Source: a virus. From it: DNA of 27,187 nt. Made by a program: the position numbers and the translations under genes. The notes below the pieces were generated by a model, which did no database searches, had not been told where the DNA came from, and saw only the letters and a program-made list of their open reading frames with translations. Numbering within the stretch: the stretch's first letter is position 1; each line of letters begins with the position of its first letter. Below are positions 15,331 to 21,889 of the stretch, in pieces. Where the stretch lies: IMG/VR virus record IMGVR_UViG_3300030012_003198, positions 1 through 27,187 of that record. The stretch is one strand, 5' to 3'.

Positions 15331-16497
15331 TTACCAAATATGGTATTCTCCTTTATTTGGATCTTCTAGTTGAGAAGTTATAGCATAACGTAAAGCATCG
15401 ATAGAATGGTTATATGCATCAATAGGTTTATTTAATACATTACCTTGTTTATCACTCATCCATACATAGTTTCTTAATTCATTTATTAAGTTCTTGCTTC
15501 TAGATGTTATAAAGATCTTATTTTGATTTATAAGGTTTAAACCATAGTTAATACTATCTCTACCTTTTTTAACAGGATATACTATATGTCCGTAGTGATT
15601 TAATTCAGCTATTGATTTAGGTTCTGCACTATCTGCATAAATAATATCATTAACATCATAAGTTTTAAGTAAGTTACTTATATCTCTATTTAATAAACCT
15701 TTTTTATATATTATTTCATCAAATATAAAACTATCATTGTATTTATACATGGCAACTAATGATGTCGGATCATTACTATAACCAAAATCCATACCATAAC
15801 AAAGTATTCTAGCGTCGTTAGGTAATTGTATTTCTCTCCAATCAGGTATACAAACACCTTCTAAACTACCTAATTGACCTAATCCATATACTTTCCACCA
15901 ATTTTTCCAATAAGTACTTTTTTTAGCTTTTTCTTTTGCTGACTCTATTTCTTTAACAATTGTATCTGGTAACGCCTCGTTATCTTTATATGTTAATGTG
16001 ATAAAATCTACATCATTACTATTAATAACCTCCCTATCAACCCAAAATGAACTAGTGGGATTATAATCTAACCAAACATCATTACTTGTTCTAACCATTA
16101 ATTGTTGATAAGCATCAAATGGTATATTATTACACTCGTTTATATATAAATCGGTTCTTCTGGCACCACGTAATTTATCAGGCATATCAGTACTAAAAAA
16201 CTCTATATAACTACCATTGCTAAAATTATACTTTAATGTTGATTTATTAAATTGAAAATCTCTATACCTATTTAATATCATCATTATTTTTAAAAAATCT
16301 TTTAATGCTCCTCTTCTTAAATGAGGTACACTTTCTGAAACAATACTTATTTCTAAATTAGGATTTTTAATTGCTTTATCTATTAGTATTGGAATTATAC
16401 CAAATGTCTTTCCAGCTGATGTTCCTCCACAAACAACCTTTATTCTCTTATTTAATTTATAAAGTTTTTTAATTGCAGTTGTTACTACAAATTCCAT
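15331..16497 (-). CDS. terL: Terminase large subunit
   Basis: This 388-residue DNA packaging motor has both domains intact. The ATPase part shows Walker A GGTSAGKT (24-31) and Walker B DLYINE with Glu121 (116-121). The RNase H-like nuclease part has Asp237 in YGMDFGYSNDPTS, Asp289 in YADSAEP and Asp367 in NHSIDALRYA. It is shorter than the 430-500 common in the family but complete in motifs. It cuts concatemeric DNA and pumps it through the portal. The start shares one base with the small subunit stop (TAATG), and repeat promoter A lies right after its stop. Packaging type (cos or pac) cannot be read from the sequence. Confidence 0.95.
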   Translation of the reverse strand: MEFVVTTAIKKLYKLNKRIKVVCGGTSAGKTFGIIPILIDKAIKNPNLEISIVSESVPHLRRGALKDFLKIMMILNRYRDFQFNKSTLKYNFSNGSYIEFFSTDMPDKLRGARRTDLYINECNNIPFDAYQQLMVRTSNDVWLDYNPTSSFWVDREVINSNDVDFITLTYKDNEALPDTIVKEIESAKEKAKKSTYWKNWWKVYGLGQLGSLEGVCIPDWREIQLPNDARILCYGMDFGYSNDPTSLVAMYKYNDSFIFDEIIYKKGLLNRDISNLLKTYDVNDIIYADSAEPKSIAELNHYGHIVYPVKKGRDSINYGLNLINQNKIFITSRSKNLINELRNYVWMSDKQGNVLNKPIDAYNHSIDALRYAITSQLEDPNKGEYHIW

Positions 16498-16724
16498 TAA
16501 AGCTCAAATATTGGTTGCTCTGTATTTAGAGTAATATCCTTAGTTTCTCTTGGTTTTCCTGCATAATAATGATAAAACAATTGTACAAACTTAAAATCAC
16601 CTTTATTTAATCCTTCTTCTAAAGCTTTAAATGCTTTATCCTCTAAAGGACCTAATTTTTCTATAAGTTGTATTTCTTCTGCTTTAGATTTTCTGCCAGA
16701 ATTTTCTCTTTTACCACCTTTCAT
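16497..16724 (-). CDS. Terminase small subunit-like protein
   Basis: This 75-residue protein lies directly before the large terminase and is joined by a TAATG overlap. It starts MKGGKRENSGRKSKAEEIQL, a basic N-terminus typical of DNA-binding small terminases, followed by helices (DKAFKALEEGLNKGDFKFVQ and LFYHYYAGKPRETKD). The YYAGKP phrase recurs in small terminases of this size from memory. It would recognise the packaging site and recruit the large subunit. It is much shorter than most small terminases of 130-180, so part of the usual oligomerisation region may be missing. Confidence 0.7.
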   Translation of the reverse strand: MKGGKRENSGRKSKAEEIQLIEKLGPLEDKAFKALEEGLNKGDFKFVQLFYHYYAGKPRETKDITLNTEQPIFEL

Positions 16725-16736
16725 TCTTTGAAAAAA

Positions 16737-16750
16737 ATTGATTAATCAAT
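16737..16750. repeat. 14-bp perfect palindrome before the small terminase gene
   Basis: ATTGATTAATCAAT is a perfect palindrome, 13 bases before the small terminase ATG and 27 bases after the DnaA-like gene stop. On the minus strand it is followed by a T run, but the stem is only about 5 A/T-rich pairs, so a terminator is unlikely. A dimer-binding site such as an operator or a packaging-initiation site is more plausible. Confidence 0.4.
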
Positions 16751-16776
16751 ATAATAATAAAAAAAACATTATTTTG

Positions 16777-17274
16777 TTAATAGTACATTTTTAATAATCT
16801 TTCTAATCTATCTATTATTTTATCTTCTTTATTGATAGGTATTTTGTTAATTAATTTAACTAATTTATTTCTTTTGGAATTTACTTTTTCTGTATTATTG
16901 TTTATTTGTTTTTTTAATTCAAATATTTCAAAATTTAGTTTTATTAATTTATGTTTTAATTTAATAATATCATCTTCATCAGTAACTTCTTTTATATTAT
17001 TTATTTTTTGTTTAGCATTATCATAAGCAAAAGCTAACATTTTATTATGTTTTATCCACATAGGAAATTGGTTTAAAGAATAAACTACAGTTGAATGATC
17101 TTTATTTACTGTTTTAGCTATATGATGTAAACTTAAATTAGTTGTGTTTCTTAATAATGTATAATATAATCCTCTTGCCTCACAATATTCTCTTTTTCTA
17201 GTTGAATTATTTATATCTAAACCGAGTTCGTTATTTACTATATTCTTATATTTTTCCACTATTTGTTCTACCAT
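16777..17274 (-). CDS. DnaA domain IV-like DNA-binding protein
   Basis: Residues 25-75 look like the DNA-binding domain of the DnaA initiator: a helix-turn-helix with ARGLYYTLLR at 33-42, LSLHHIAKTV at 48-57 and KDHSTVVYSL at 58-67. The last matches the DnaA signature (DHTTV-like). There is no AAA+ ATPase domain, so it cannot act as a full initiator. Residues 95-165 form a Lys/Asn/Glu-rich coiled coil that may dimerise it. It precedes the terminase pair and overlaps the previous gene by 29 bases. It may bind DnaA-box-like sites to mark a phage origin or packaging region, or hijack the host system. Confidence 0.75.
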   Translation of the reverse strand: MVEQIVEKYKNIVNNELGLDINNSTRKREYCEARGLYYTLLRNTTNLSLHHIAKTVNKDHSTVVYSLNQFPMWIKHNKMLAFAYDNAKQKINNIKEVTDEDDIIKLKHKLIKLNFEIFELKKQINNNTEKVNSKRNKLVKLINKIPINKEDKIIDRLERLLKMYY

Positions 17275-17479
17275 TTATCTGTCTTATTAGTTTTGTTAAT
17301 TTAATTAATTCTATTATTTTTATTTCTTCTATTGCTTTATATATACCAGCACATTGATAATACATTTCTAACTTTTCATAAAATTTTAATATTTTTTCTA
17401 ATTGTAATAAATCTGTTCCTGTTTTATAATCATGAATTGTCATATAATAATATTGTTCTTTGATTTCTTTTTCATTCAC
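17246..17479 (-). CDS. 77-aa protein of unknown function
   Basis: The product starts MNEKEIKEQYYYMTIHDYKT and is helical and Tyr-rich, with Glu and Lys repeats toward the end (KAIEEIKIIELIKLTKLIRQ). It overlaps the exonuclease gene stop as ATGA and the DnaA-like gene by 29 bases, so it is clearly part of the operon. No motif is recognised. A coiled-coil adaptor is possible. Confidence 0.6.
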   Translation of the reverse strand: MNEKEIKEQYYYMTIHDYKTGTDLLQLEKILKFYEKLEMYYQCAGIYKAIEEIKIIELIKLTKLIRQINGRTNSGKI

Positions 17480-18501
17480 AAAGTACCTTTTATTACATAT
17501 TCATTTAATTCATATTTTTTTTTTATAAAATATTGTTCAAATACTTTTAAACCATATTCTACTTTTTTTCTACCAGATTCAAAAAACTCTTCACTAACGT
17601 TATAATGACCTAAATCACCAGTACTTTTATCTATTGCAAAAAAGAAAAAGTTACTATAATCAACTTTGAATAAATTACAATAAATATATACTTGAACATC
17701 ATAACCATATTTTTTAGCGGAATATGGAAATGCTTTCAAATCTGATGTTGTTTTTAAATCAGCAACATAATCTTTACCTAACACGTCAGCTTTTGCTCTA
17801 AAAGGATAACCATGTAATATGTCAAAACCGGGTTGTTCTAACTTTGCTCCTCTTGTTAATTGTTGCCAAACGTCATTTTGTAATAAAGCGTCAACAGTAT
17901 ACATTGCTTTATCATAATCCCTTCTTGTATATACAAATTGATCACTACCTACTTCTTTTACCTTGTCTTTATATTTTTTTGTAACAGCTGATTGAACTTC
18001 TACTATATGACATAATGTATCTAATTTTTCTGGTTCTAATGCAGCTAAGTGTATTAGTCTACCAGTTTTAAATACTTTACTATCTGATTTAAAATTTAAA
18101 GATCTTGCATAACTTTTAGGTGAATCTATCAAAGATTTTATTGCAGATGAACTTAAAGCATATTTACCTAATTCACCATAATAAAAAGAGTCATCATACA
18201 TTTTTTCTAATAACTTGTATTTATCATATACCTCACCATTCAACAATTGTATTTTTTCTTTTCTTTTGCTTTTATTAAATATACTTTTTAATTCGTCAAC
18301 ACTTATAAAACAAGTATCATCACCGTGAAAAGAACCATTTAAACTAATATGCAAAGCATGTAATTCGTCTTTGGTTTTAAATTTAAAAACCTCTTCATTA
18401 ACTCTAATTTCTAATCCATTTTTAGCCCAATCCATAAATGCTATCTTAGGTGTCATAAATGTTATATGCTTCCATGTTGATTTTTTGGTTACTATTCTCA
18501 T
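17476..18501 (-). CDS. PD-(D/E)XK exonuclease (RecE/DUF3799-like)
   Basis: The C-terminal part of this 341-residue protein carries the nuclease core. It has GRLIHLAALEP at 147-157, Glu222 in LEQPGF, Asp239 in FRAKADV, the DLK motif at 248-250 (YVADLKTTSD) and Gln270 in YDVQVYIY. These are the family's expected active-site positions, together with a conserved His151. It would chew double-stranded DNA 5' to 3' and feed the ERF annealing protein encoded at 24058-24477, forming a Red-like recombination pair. The first 100 residues look like a separate N-terminal region of unknown role. It lies after MazG and overlaps the next gene by 4 bases. Confidence 0.85.
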   Translation of the reverse strand: MRIVTKKSTWKHITFMTPKIAFMDWAKNGLEIRVNEEVFKFKTKDELHALHISLNGSFHGDDTCFISVDELKSIFNKSKRKEKIQLLNGEVYDKYKLLEKMYDDSFYYGELGKYALSSSAIKSLIDSPKSYARSLNFKSDSKVFKTGRLIHLAALEPEKLDTLCHIVEVQSAVTKKYKDKVKEVGSDQFVYTRRDYDKAMYTVDALLQNDVWQQLTRGAKLEQPGFDILHGYPFRAKADVLGKDYVADLKTTSDLKAFPYSAKKYGYDVQVYIYCNLFKVDYSNFFFFAIDKSTGDLGHYNVSEEFFESGRKKVEYGLKVFEQYFIKKKYELNEYVIKGTL

Positions 18502-18502
18502 T

Positions 18503-18796
18503 TTATTTATTTTTTATAAAAGTTCCATTTATCATTTTACCTTCCCTATTTTTTATTTCATCATATGCTGATTGTATACAATTTTCTATTTTAACGTTTC
18601 TTAACTCAGCTAAATTAGTTAATACTACAACAATATCTCCTATAGAATCTATTACTTCTTCTTGGTTATTATTCAATAAAGCTTTAGCTAATTCACCAGA
18701 TTCTTCTTGTAACTTAACATATTGTGTTTTAGCATCTCCTTTTTCTAAAATACCTTTTTTCTTTGCCCAAATTCTTATTAAATTAAATATTTCCAT
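18503..18796 (-). CDS. mazG: MazG-like nucleotide pyrophosphohydrolase
   Basis: The 97-residue protein shows the MazG metal-binding signature: EESGE at 31-35 (KLQEESGELAKAL) and D50-x3-D54 (EEVIDSIGDIVVVL), followed by the KNREGK motif at 82-87. It hydrolyses NTPs or dNTPs to monophosphates. In a phage with a putative hydroxymethylase it may cleave dCTP or other nucleotides, but phage MazG enzymes also act on ppGpp-related or general NTP pools, so the substrate is open. It is the second gene after repeat promoter B. Confidence 0.9.
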   Translation of the reverse strand: MEIFNLIRIWAKKKGILEKGDAKTQYVKLQEESGELAKALLNNNQEEVIDSIGDIVVVLTNLAELRNVKIENCIQSAYDEIKNREGKMINGTFIKNK

Positions 18797-18800
18797 ATTT

Positions 18801-19070
18801 TTATTTTTTTTCTAACGTATTACTTTCTACTTTATAATTAGATCTACCACACAGCGGATATAAATGTGTGTAATATTCTGTGCCTTTTTTAATTTTCTTT
18901 TTATTACTAAAAACAATATCATTAATAGCAACGTTGTATTTTCTACCACAATAACCTATTTTTTCTCTATCTGGTTTTTCTATATTAATAGATCCTATAT
19001 ATTTACCATTAACCATATATTCTAAAAAATAACCAAATGTTTCGTATCTTATCCCGTGATGTGCATTCAT
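18801..19070 (-). CDS. 89-aa protein of unknown function, first gene after repeat promoter B
   Basis: The protein starts MNAHHGIRYETFGYFLEYMV and is rich in Tyr and Lys. It has two Cys, YCGRKY at 40-45 and PLCGRSNY at 72-79, which share a CGR element and could bind a metal together. It has a beta-rich look with the end charged (ESNTLEKK). No family recognised. It opens the transcript behind repeat promoter B, 22 bases after it, and precedes MazG. Confidence 0.6.
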   Translation of the reverse strand: MNAHHGIRYETFGYFLEYMVNGKYIGSINIEKPDREKIGYCGRKYNVAINDIVFSNKKKIKKGTEYYTHLYPLCGRSNYKVESNTLEKK

Positions 19071-19091
19071 AGTTTTATATTTAACAATACC

Positions 19092-19122
19092 AATATAATA
19101 AACATTTTATAAACAAAAAAAT
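19092..19122 (-). promoter_or_regulatory. 31-bp repeat promoter, copy B
   Basis: This is identical over 31 bases to the copies at 15284-15314 and 21590-21620. It abuts the stop codon of the hydroxymethylase-like gene and lies 22 bases before the ATG at 19070. The boxes read TTTG, 16 bases, TATATT, here extended to TATATTGG. It likely starts the transcript carrying MazG, exonuclease, DnaA-like and terminase genes. Confidence 0.7.
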
Positions 19123-19769
19123 TATTTAATATTTTTTTTATAATGTCTTTCGTATATATGTAAGTTTTGCACAAAATGAACATAATAACCTTGCTGTGAT
19201 TTTAAACTATTAGCTACTAATTCGTGTAATTTTAAAAAACAATATGCATCATTACAAAACCCAAACCACAAATCATTACTCCTCATCACAACAGTCATGT
19301 GTAATTTTTCTGAATCTTGAGTATAATAAAATTGTATAGACAAAGTACAAGGTGTGTCTTTACTATAATCAGAATGCTCTTTACCATCATAAATACTTAT
19401 AACTGCCTTTCTTGAATATTTATCTTTTTTTAATTCTTTTATAACATATTGCAATTGATTATTTCTAGACCATTGCCAACCATAATTACTATTAACATAA
19501 CCTCTTTCGTCCATATGGTTATACCATATTTTAGCAACTTTAGCTATTTCCATAGCTGATCTATTTTTAGATAAATACCAATTCCATTCTAATTCAGCAT
19601 AATCTTGTTTAAATTTCCTATAAGAAGTTTTAACAATTTTCTCTTCAGTATCAACAATAGTAAATATTTGATTATATAGAGCTTTTGTTCCATTATCACC
19701 TGGTAATTGTGAATCTAATCTATCATAATAAAACTCAAAAGCGTCCGTTACTGTATTAAATTGCCACAT
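19122..19769 (-). CDS. dCMP hydroxymethylase-like enzyme (thymidylate synthase fold)
   Basis: The 215-residue protein has thymidylate synthase fold motifs: NSNYGWQW (93-100), catalytic Cys141 in DTPCTLSIQF, the phosphate-binding VMRSND (161-166) and NLHIYERHY (202-210). The key segment FGFCND (169-174) has Asp174 four residues after Gly170. Thymidylate synthases put Asn there for dUMP; T4 gp42 dCMP hydroxymethylase has Asp (FGFRND, Asp179, Cys148). The residues around it, and the RSND and YSRH-like ends, also match gp42 as I recall it. It would turn dCMP to 5-hydroxymethyl-dCMP using methylene-THF. The start overlaps the glycosyltransferase gene by 14 bases. A dUMP hydroxymethylase or unusual thymidylate synthase is the main alternative. 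Confidence 0.8.
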   Translation of the reverse strand: MWQFNTVTDAFEFYYDRLDSQLPGDNGTKALYNQIFTIVDTEEKIVKTSYRKFKQDYAELEWNWYLSKNRSAMEIAKVAKIWYNHMDERGYVNSNYGWQWSRNNQLQYVIKELKKDKYSRKAVISIYDGKEHSDYSKDTPCTLSIQFYYTQDSEKLHMTVVMRSNDLWFGFCNDAYCFLKLHELVANSLKSQQGYYVHFVQNLHIYERHYKKNIK

Positions 19770-20727
19770 GTCTTAAATATTCTTTATGTTGTTTTTCTAT
19801 TAATTCTTTACTATACATTTTAGATAACTTTAATACGTCTTCTTTTTTTTCTACATATAATATATCTTTTAATGTTTTATCTTGTATAAGATCTTTATTA
19901 GGATCATACTCAATTGGTATTGCCGCTAAACAATTAGATGCTAAAGTTTCATAAAACCTAAATGTAATTACATTATCCTCATGTTCTTTATCTGCTAATA
20001 TTAAACTAACCTTACATTCATTTAACTTATTCAATAACTCCTCGTGTTTTAATTTTTTAATAAAAGTACATTCTATTTTGTTTGTTTTATAACCAATAAG
20101 TAAATTATCTAAACTATTGAACATGTATTTTCTTAATTTATTTTCCCTATAACTACCTCTTTTATCGCCATAATAAACTATATTAAATTTTTTTTCTTGT
20201 TCTATATATTTAGGTTGTTGTATTTTATTTTTAAATATTTTTTTAAAATAATCAAAATAAACAAAACTATCATATTTATTATCATTATAAAATTTATTTA
20301 AATCTTTACCAGGAAATAAATAAGTAGCATTTTCTAATAAACTTTCAAAACCTTCTACGTGTTTTTTGGATAATACATTAAATCTTTCATATAAAACTAG
20401 TGCAGCATTAATAGGTTTTATCCTTGGGTCATTACATAATATTCCAAGCTTATTTTTATATAAAGATATTTTTTTAATTTTCTCGAAAGTATCATCACTT
20501 AATACTCCACCAAAAAAATTAGGTTGTGATAATTGCAAAAATATTTTATTAAAATTGTTTAAATCAACATTATTAATATCTATATATTTTTTTTCATTAT
20601 TATTATTTCTATTTTTTTTACCTATATATAATAAATTATATTTTTTAGATAAATAAGTAGCCTCTAACCCTGAATGATTATTCATATTAGCTTGTACATT
20701 ACTAAATAACCTAGTTATTCCTTTCAT
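19756..20727 (-). CDS. T4 Bgt-like DNA beta-glycosyltransferase
   Basis: This 323-residue GT-B protein resembles T4 beta-glucosyltransferase (351 aa) along its length, as I recall that sequence. NFFGG at 70-74 matches NFFGG in Bgt. CNDPRIKP puts Asp100 at the place of the Bgt catalytic base Asp100. NIVYYGDKRGSYRENK at 182-197 matches IYGGSFRSGQRESK, with Arg194 at the donor-phosphate Arg. EDNVITFRFYETLAS at 250-264 matches NDNFITLRVWETMAS, with Glu260 at the donor-binding Glu272. It should transfer a sugar to hydroxymethylated bases in finished DNA. It lies between the nucleotidyltransferase and hydroxymethylase genes, overlapping both. The donor sugar is not known. Confidence 0.8.
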   Translation of the reverse strand: MKGITRLFSNVQANMNNHSGLEATYLSKKYNLLYIGKKNRNNNNEKKYIDINNVDLNNFNKIFLQLSQPNFFGGVLSDDTFEKIKKISLYKNKLGILCNDPRIKPINAALVLYERFNVLSKKHVEGFESLLENATYLFPGKDLNKFYNDNKYDSFVYFDYFKKIFKNKIQQPKYIEQEKKFNIVYYGDKRGSYRENKLRKYMFNSLDNLLIGYKTNKIECTFIKKLKHEELLNKLNECKVSLILADKEHEDNVITFRFYETLASNCLAAIPIEYDPNKDLIQDKTLKDILYVEKKEDVLKLSKMYSKELIEKQHKEYLRHVAI

Positions 20728-21127
20728 TCAATATTTGTTTTCTAAGTTTTGTTGTCGAATAATTATGTTTTCTACAATTGTAATATATTTCTATATTATT
20801 TTTTTGGCAAAAATCTTTTCCTGTAAAATTTTTCTCTTTATATTCTTCACCTATTATTCTTATATTAATATTATTTGTTTTTAATATATCTAATAAATCT
20901 TTTTCAGTAACATACGGAAATATTTCATCTATAAATTTACATGCTTTTAATTGAATATATCTCTCAACTATTGTTTGTATTGGTTTATTTTTTTCTGCTC
21001 TATCGATAGAAGGATCTATTTGTAAACCAGCAATTAAGTAATCACATTTTGTCCTTGCCTCTTCTAACATTTTTATATGACCAGCGTGAAAAAGATCAAA
21101 ACAACTAAATGTAATACCTACTTTCAT
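20711..21127 (-). CDS. HxGH-type nucleotidyltransferase (TagD/HldE-C-like)
   Basis: The 138-residue single-domain protein has the HIGH-type motif HAGH (14-17, in FDLFHAGHIKML), ERYIQLKACKFIDE at 55-68, and the second motif YSTTKLRKQI (123-132) expected for binding the nucleotide. The family (PF01467-like) includes glycerol-3-phosphate cytidylyltransferase and ADP-heptose or other sugar-phosphate nucleotidyltransferases. It would join CTP or ATP to a phosphorylated sugar or polyol. Lying between a MazG-like gene and a DNA glycosyltransferase and overlapping both (4 and 17 bases), it is a candidate maker of the glycosyl donor. A surface polysaccharide role is the alternative. Confidence 0.85.
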   Translation of the reverse strand: MKVGITFSCFDLFHAGHIKMLEEARTKCDYLIAGLQIDPSIDRAEKNKPIQTIVERYIQLKACKFIDEIFPYVTEKDLLDILKTNNINIRIIGEEYKEKNFTGKDFCQKNNIEIYYNCRKHNYSTTKLRKQILNERNN

Positions 21128-21381
21128 TTATTAAATTTTTTATACATTGATTCTTCTATTTCATTTTGCAAACATCTTTTAGCTGCTTCAATATATAATA
21201 ATGAGTCCATTAATTCTTCTTGTACTTCTGCTAAAAATACACTTAAATCTTTTTTTTCTGTTTCTATTTCTTCCTGCATTGTAGATCCATATTTGCATTG
21301 GCCTATTAAACTTCTTTCATCCATTTTTTTTATCACTGATATAACCACATCATCTTTTGTTTTAATTTTCATAATTTTCAT
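21124..21381 (-). CDS. MazG-like/all-alpha NTP pyrophosphohydrolase family protein
   Basis: The 85-residue protein has QCKYGSTMQ at about 28-36 and EVQEELMDSLLYIEAAKRCL at 52-71. The second stretch (EELMDxLLYIE) matches the second half of the MazG metal site and a group of short phage proteins I know as MazG-like. The usual first EExxE helix is replaced by the KYG segment. If active it may hydrolyse dCTP, as T4 gp56 does, to supply dCMP and keep unmodified cytosine out of DNA; this is inference from the operon. The stop overlaps the nucleotidyltransferase start as ATGA. Confidence 0.6.
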   Translation of the reverse strand: MKIMKIKTKDDVVISVIKKMDERSLIGQCKYGSTMQEEIETEKKDLSVFLAEVQEELMDSLLYIEAAKRCLQNEIEESMYKKFNK

Positions 21382-21565
21382 ATATTAGTTTATAAATATC
21401 TTCTAATTGTTTTTCACCAATTAAATCATATATACTTTCTTCGTTTAAAAAAATATCATGTATTTCTATTTCAGCTGGATTTTCTGGATCAAAATGAGTA
21501 GCTGGTACTCTCTTATTATAAGTATGTTTTATAAATAAAAATAAATTGTTGTAAGATATAATCAT
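21362..21565 (-). CDS. 67-aa protein of unknown function, first gene of the modification operon
   Basis: The product starts MIISYNNLFLFIKHTYNKRV and continues with PATHFDPENPAEIEIHDIFL and a Glu/Asp/Tyr-rich end (KLIYENYEN). It is acidic toward the C-terminus, with no membrane segment or catalytic motif. It overlaps the MazG-like gene by 20 bases. It follows repeat promoter C by 24 bases and so opens the putative modification operon. Whether it takes part in the pathway is unknown. Confidence 0.6.
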   Translation of the reverse strand: MIISYNNLFLFIKHTYNKRVPATHFDPENPAEIEIHDIFLNEESIYDLIGEKQLEDIYKLIYENYEN

Positions 21566-21589
21566 GTTTTTCTAGTTTTTATATATGCT

Positions 21590-21620
21590 AATATAATAAA
21601 CATTTTATAAACAAAAAAAT
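21590..21620 (-). promoter_or_regulatory. 31-bp repeat promoter, copy C
   Basis: The third identical copy of the 31-base sequence at 15284-15314 and 19092-19122. It abuts the stop codon of the 89-aa coiled-coil gene and lies 24 bases before the ATG at 21565. TTTG and TATATTAG are separated by 16 bases. It likely starts transcription of the five-gene modification operon. Confidence 0.7.
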
Positions 21621-21889
21621 TATTTTTGTAATTCTTGTAATTTTTCTTCTGCTTTTCTTGCTCTTAACACTGCTCTATTTTTATCTAATCTCATTTTACT
21701 TAACTTTGCATTTGAAATAAGTAATTCATTATCAACACCATTTGTATACATATACATTTCATTTATATTCTTAATTAAACTTAGCACTGTTTTTCTTTTA
21801 TTACCTTTACTTTTTTCATATGAATCTTTTAAAAAATTACCGATTGCATTAAAATTAACTTCATAAATTTGTTTTCTTAATAAATCCAT
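21620..21889 (-). CDS. 89-aa coiled-coil protein of unknown function
   Basis: The protein starts MDLLRKQIYEVNFNAIGNFL and is helical throughout. Its end, DKNRAVLRARKAEEKLQELQ, is a clear heptad-like coiled coil. It is joined by a TAATG overlap to the 139-aa gene upstream and is the last gene of the replication transcript before repeat promoter C. No enzymatic motif. An oligomeric DNA-binding or adaptor role is possible because it is basic. Confidence 0.6.
   Translation of the reverse strand: MDLLRKQIYEVNFNAIGNFLKDSYEKSKGNKRKTVLSLIKNINEMYMYTNGVDNELLISNAKLSKMRLDKNRAVLRARKAEEKLQELQK

Noticed and set aside
19122-19769. Annotation as plain thymidylate synthase
   Set aside because: The position of Asp174 and the FGFCND phrase fit dCMP hydroxymethylase better, and the operon carries a Bgt-like DNA glycosyltransferase.
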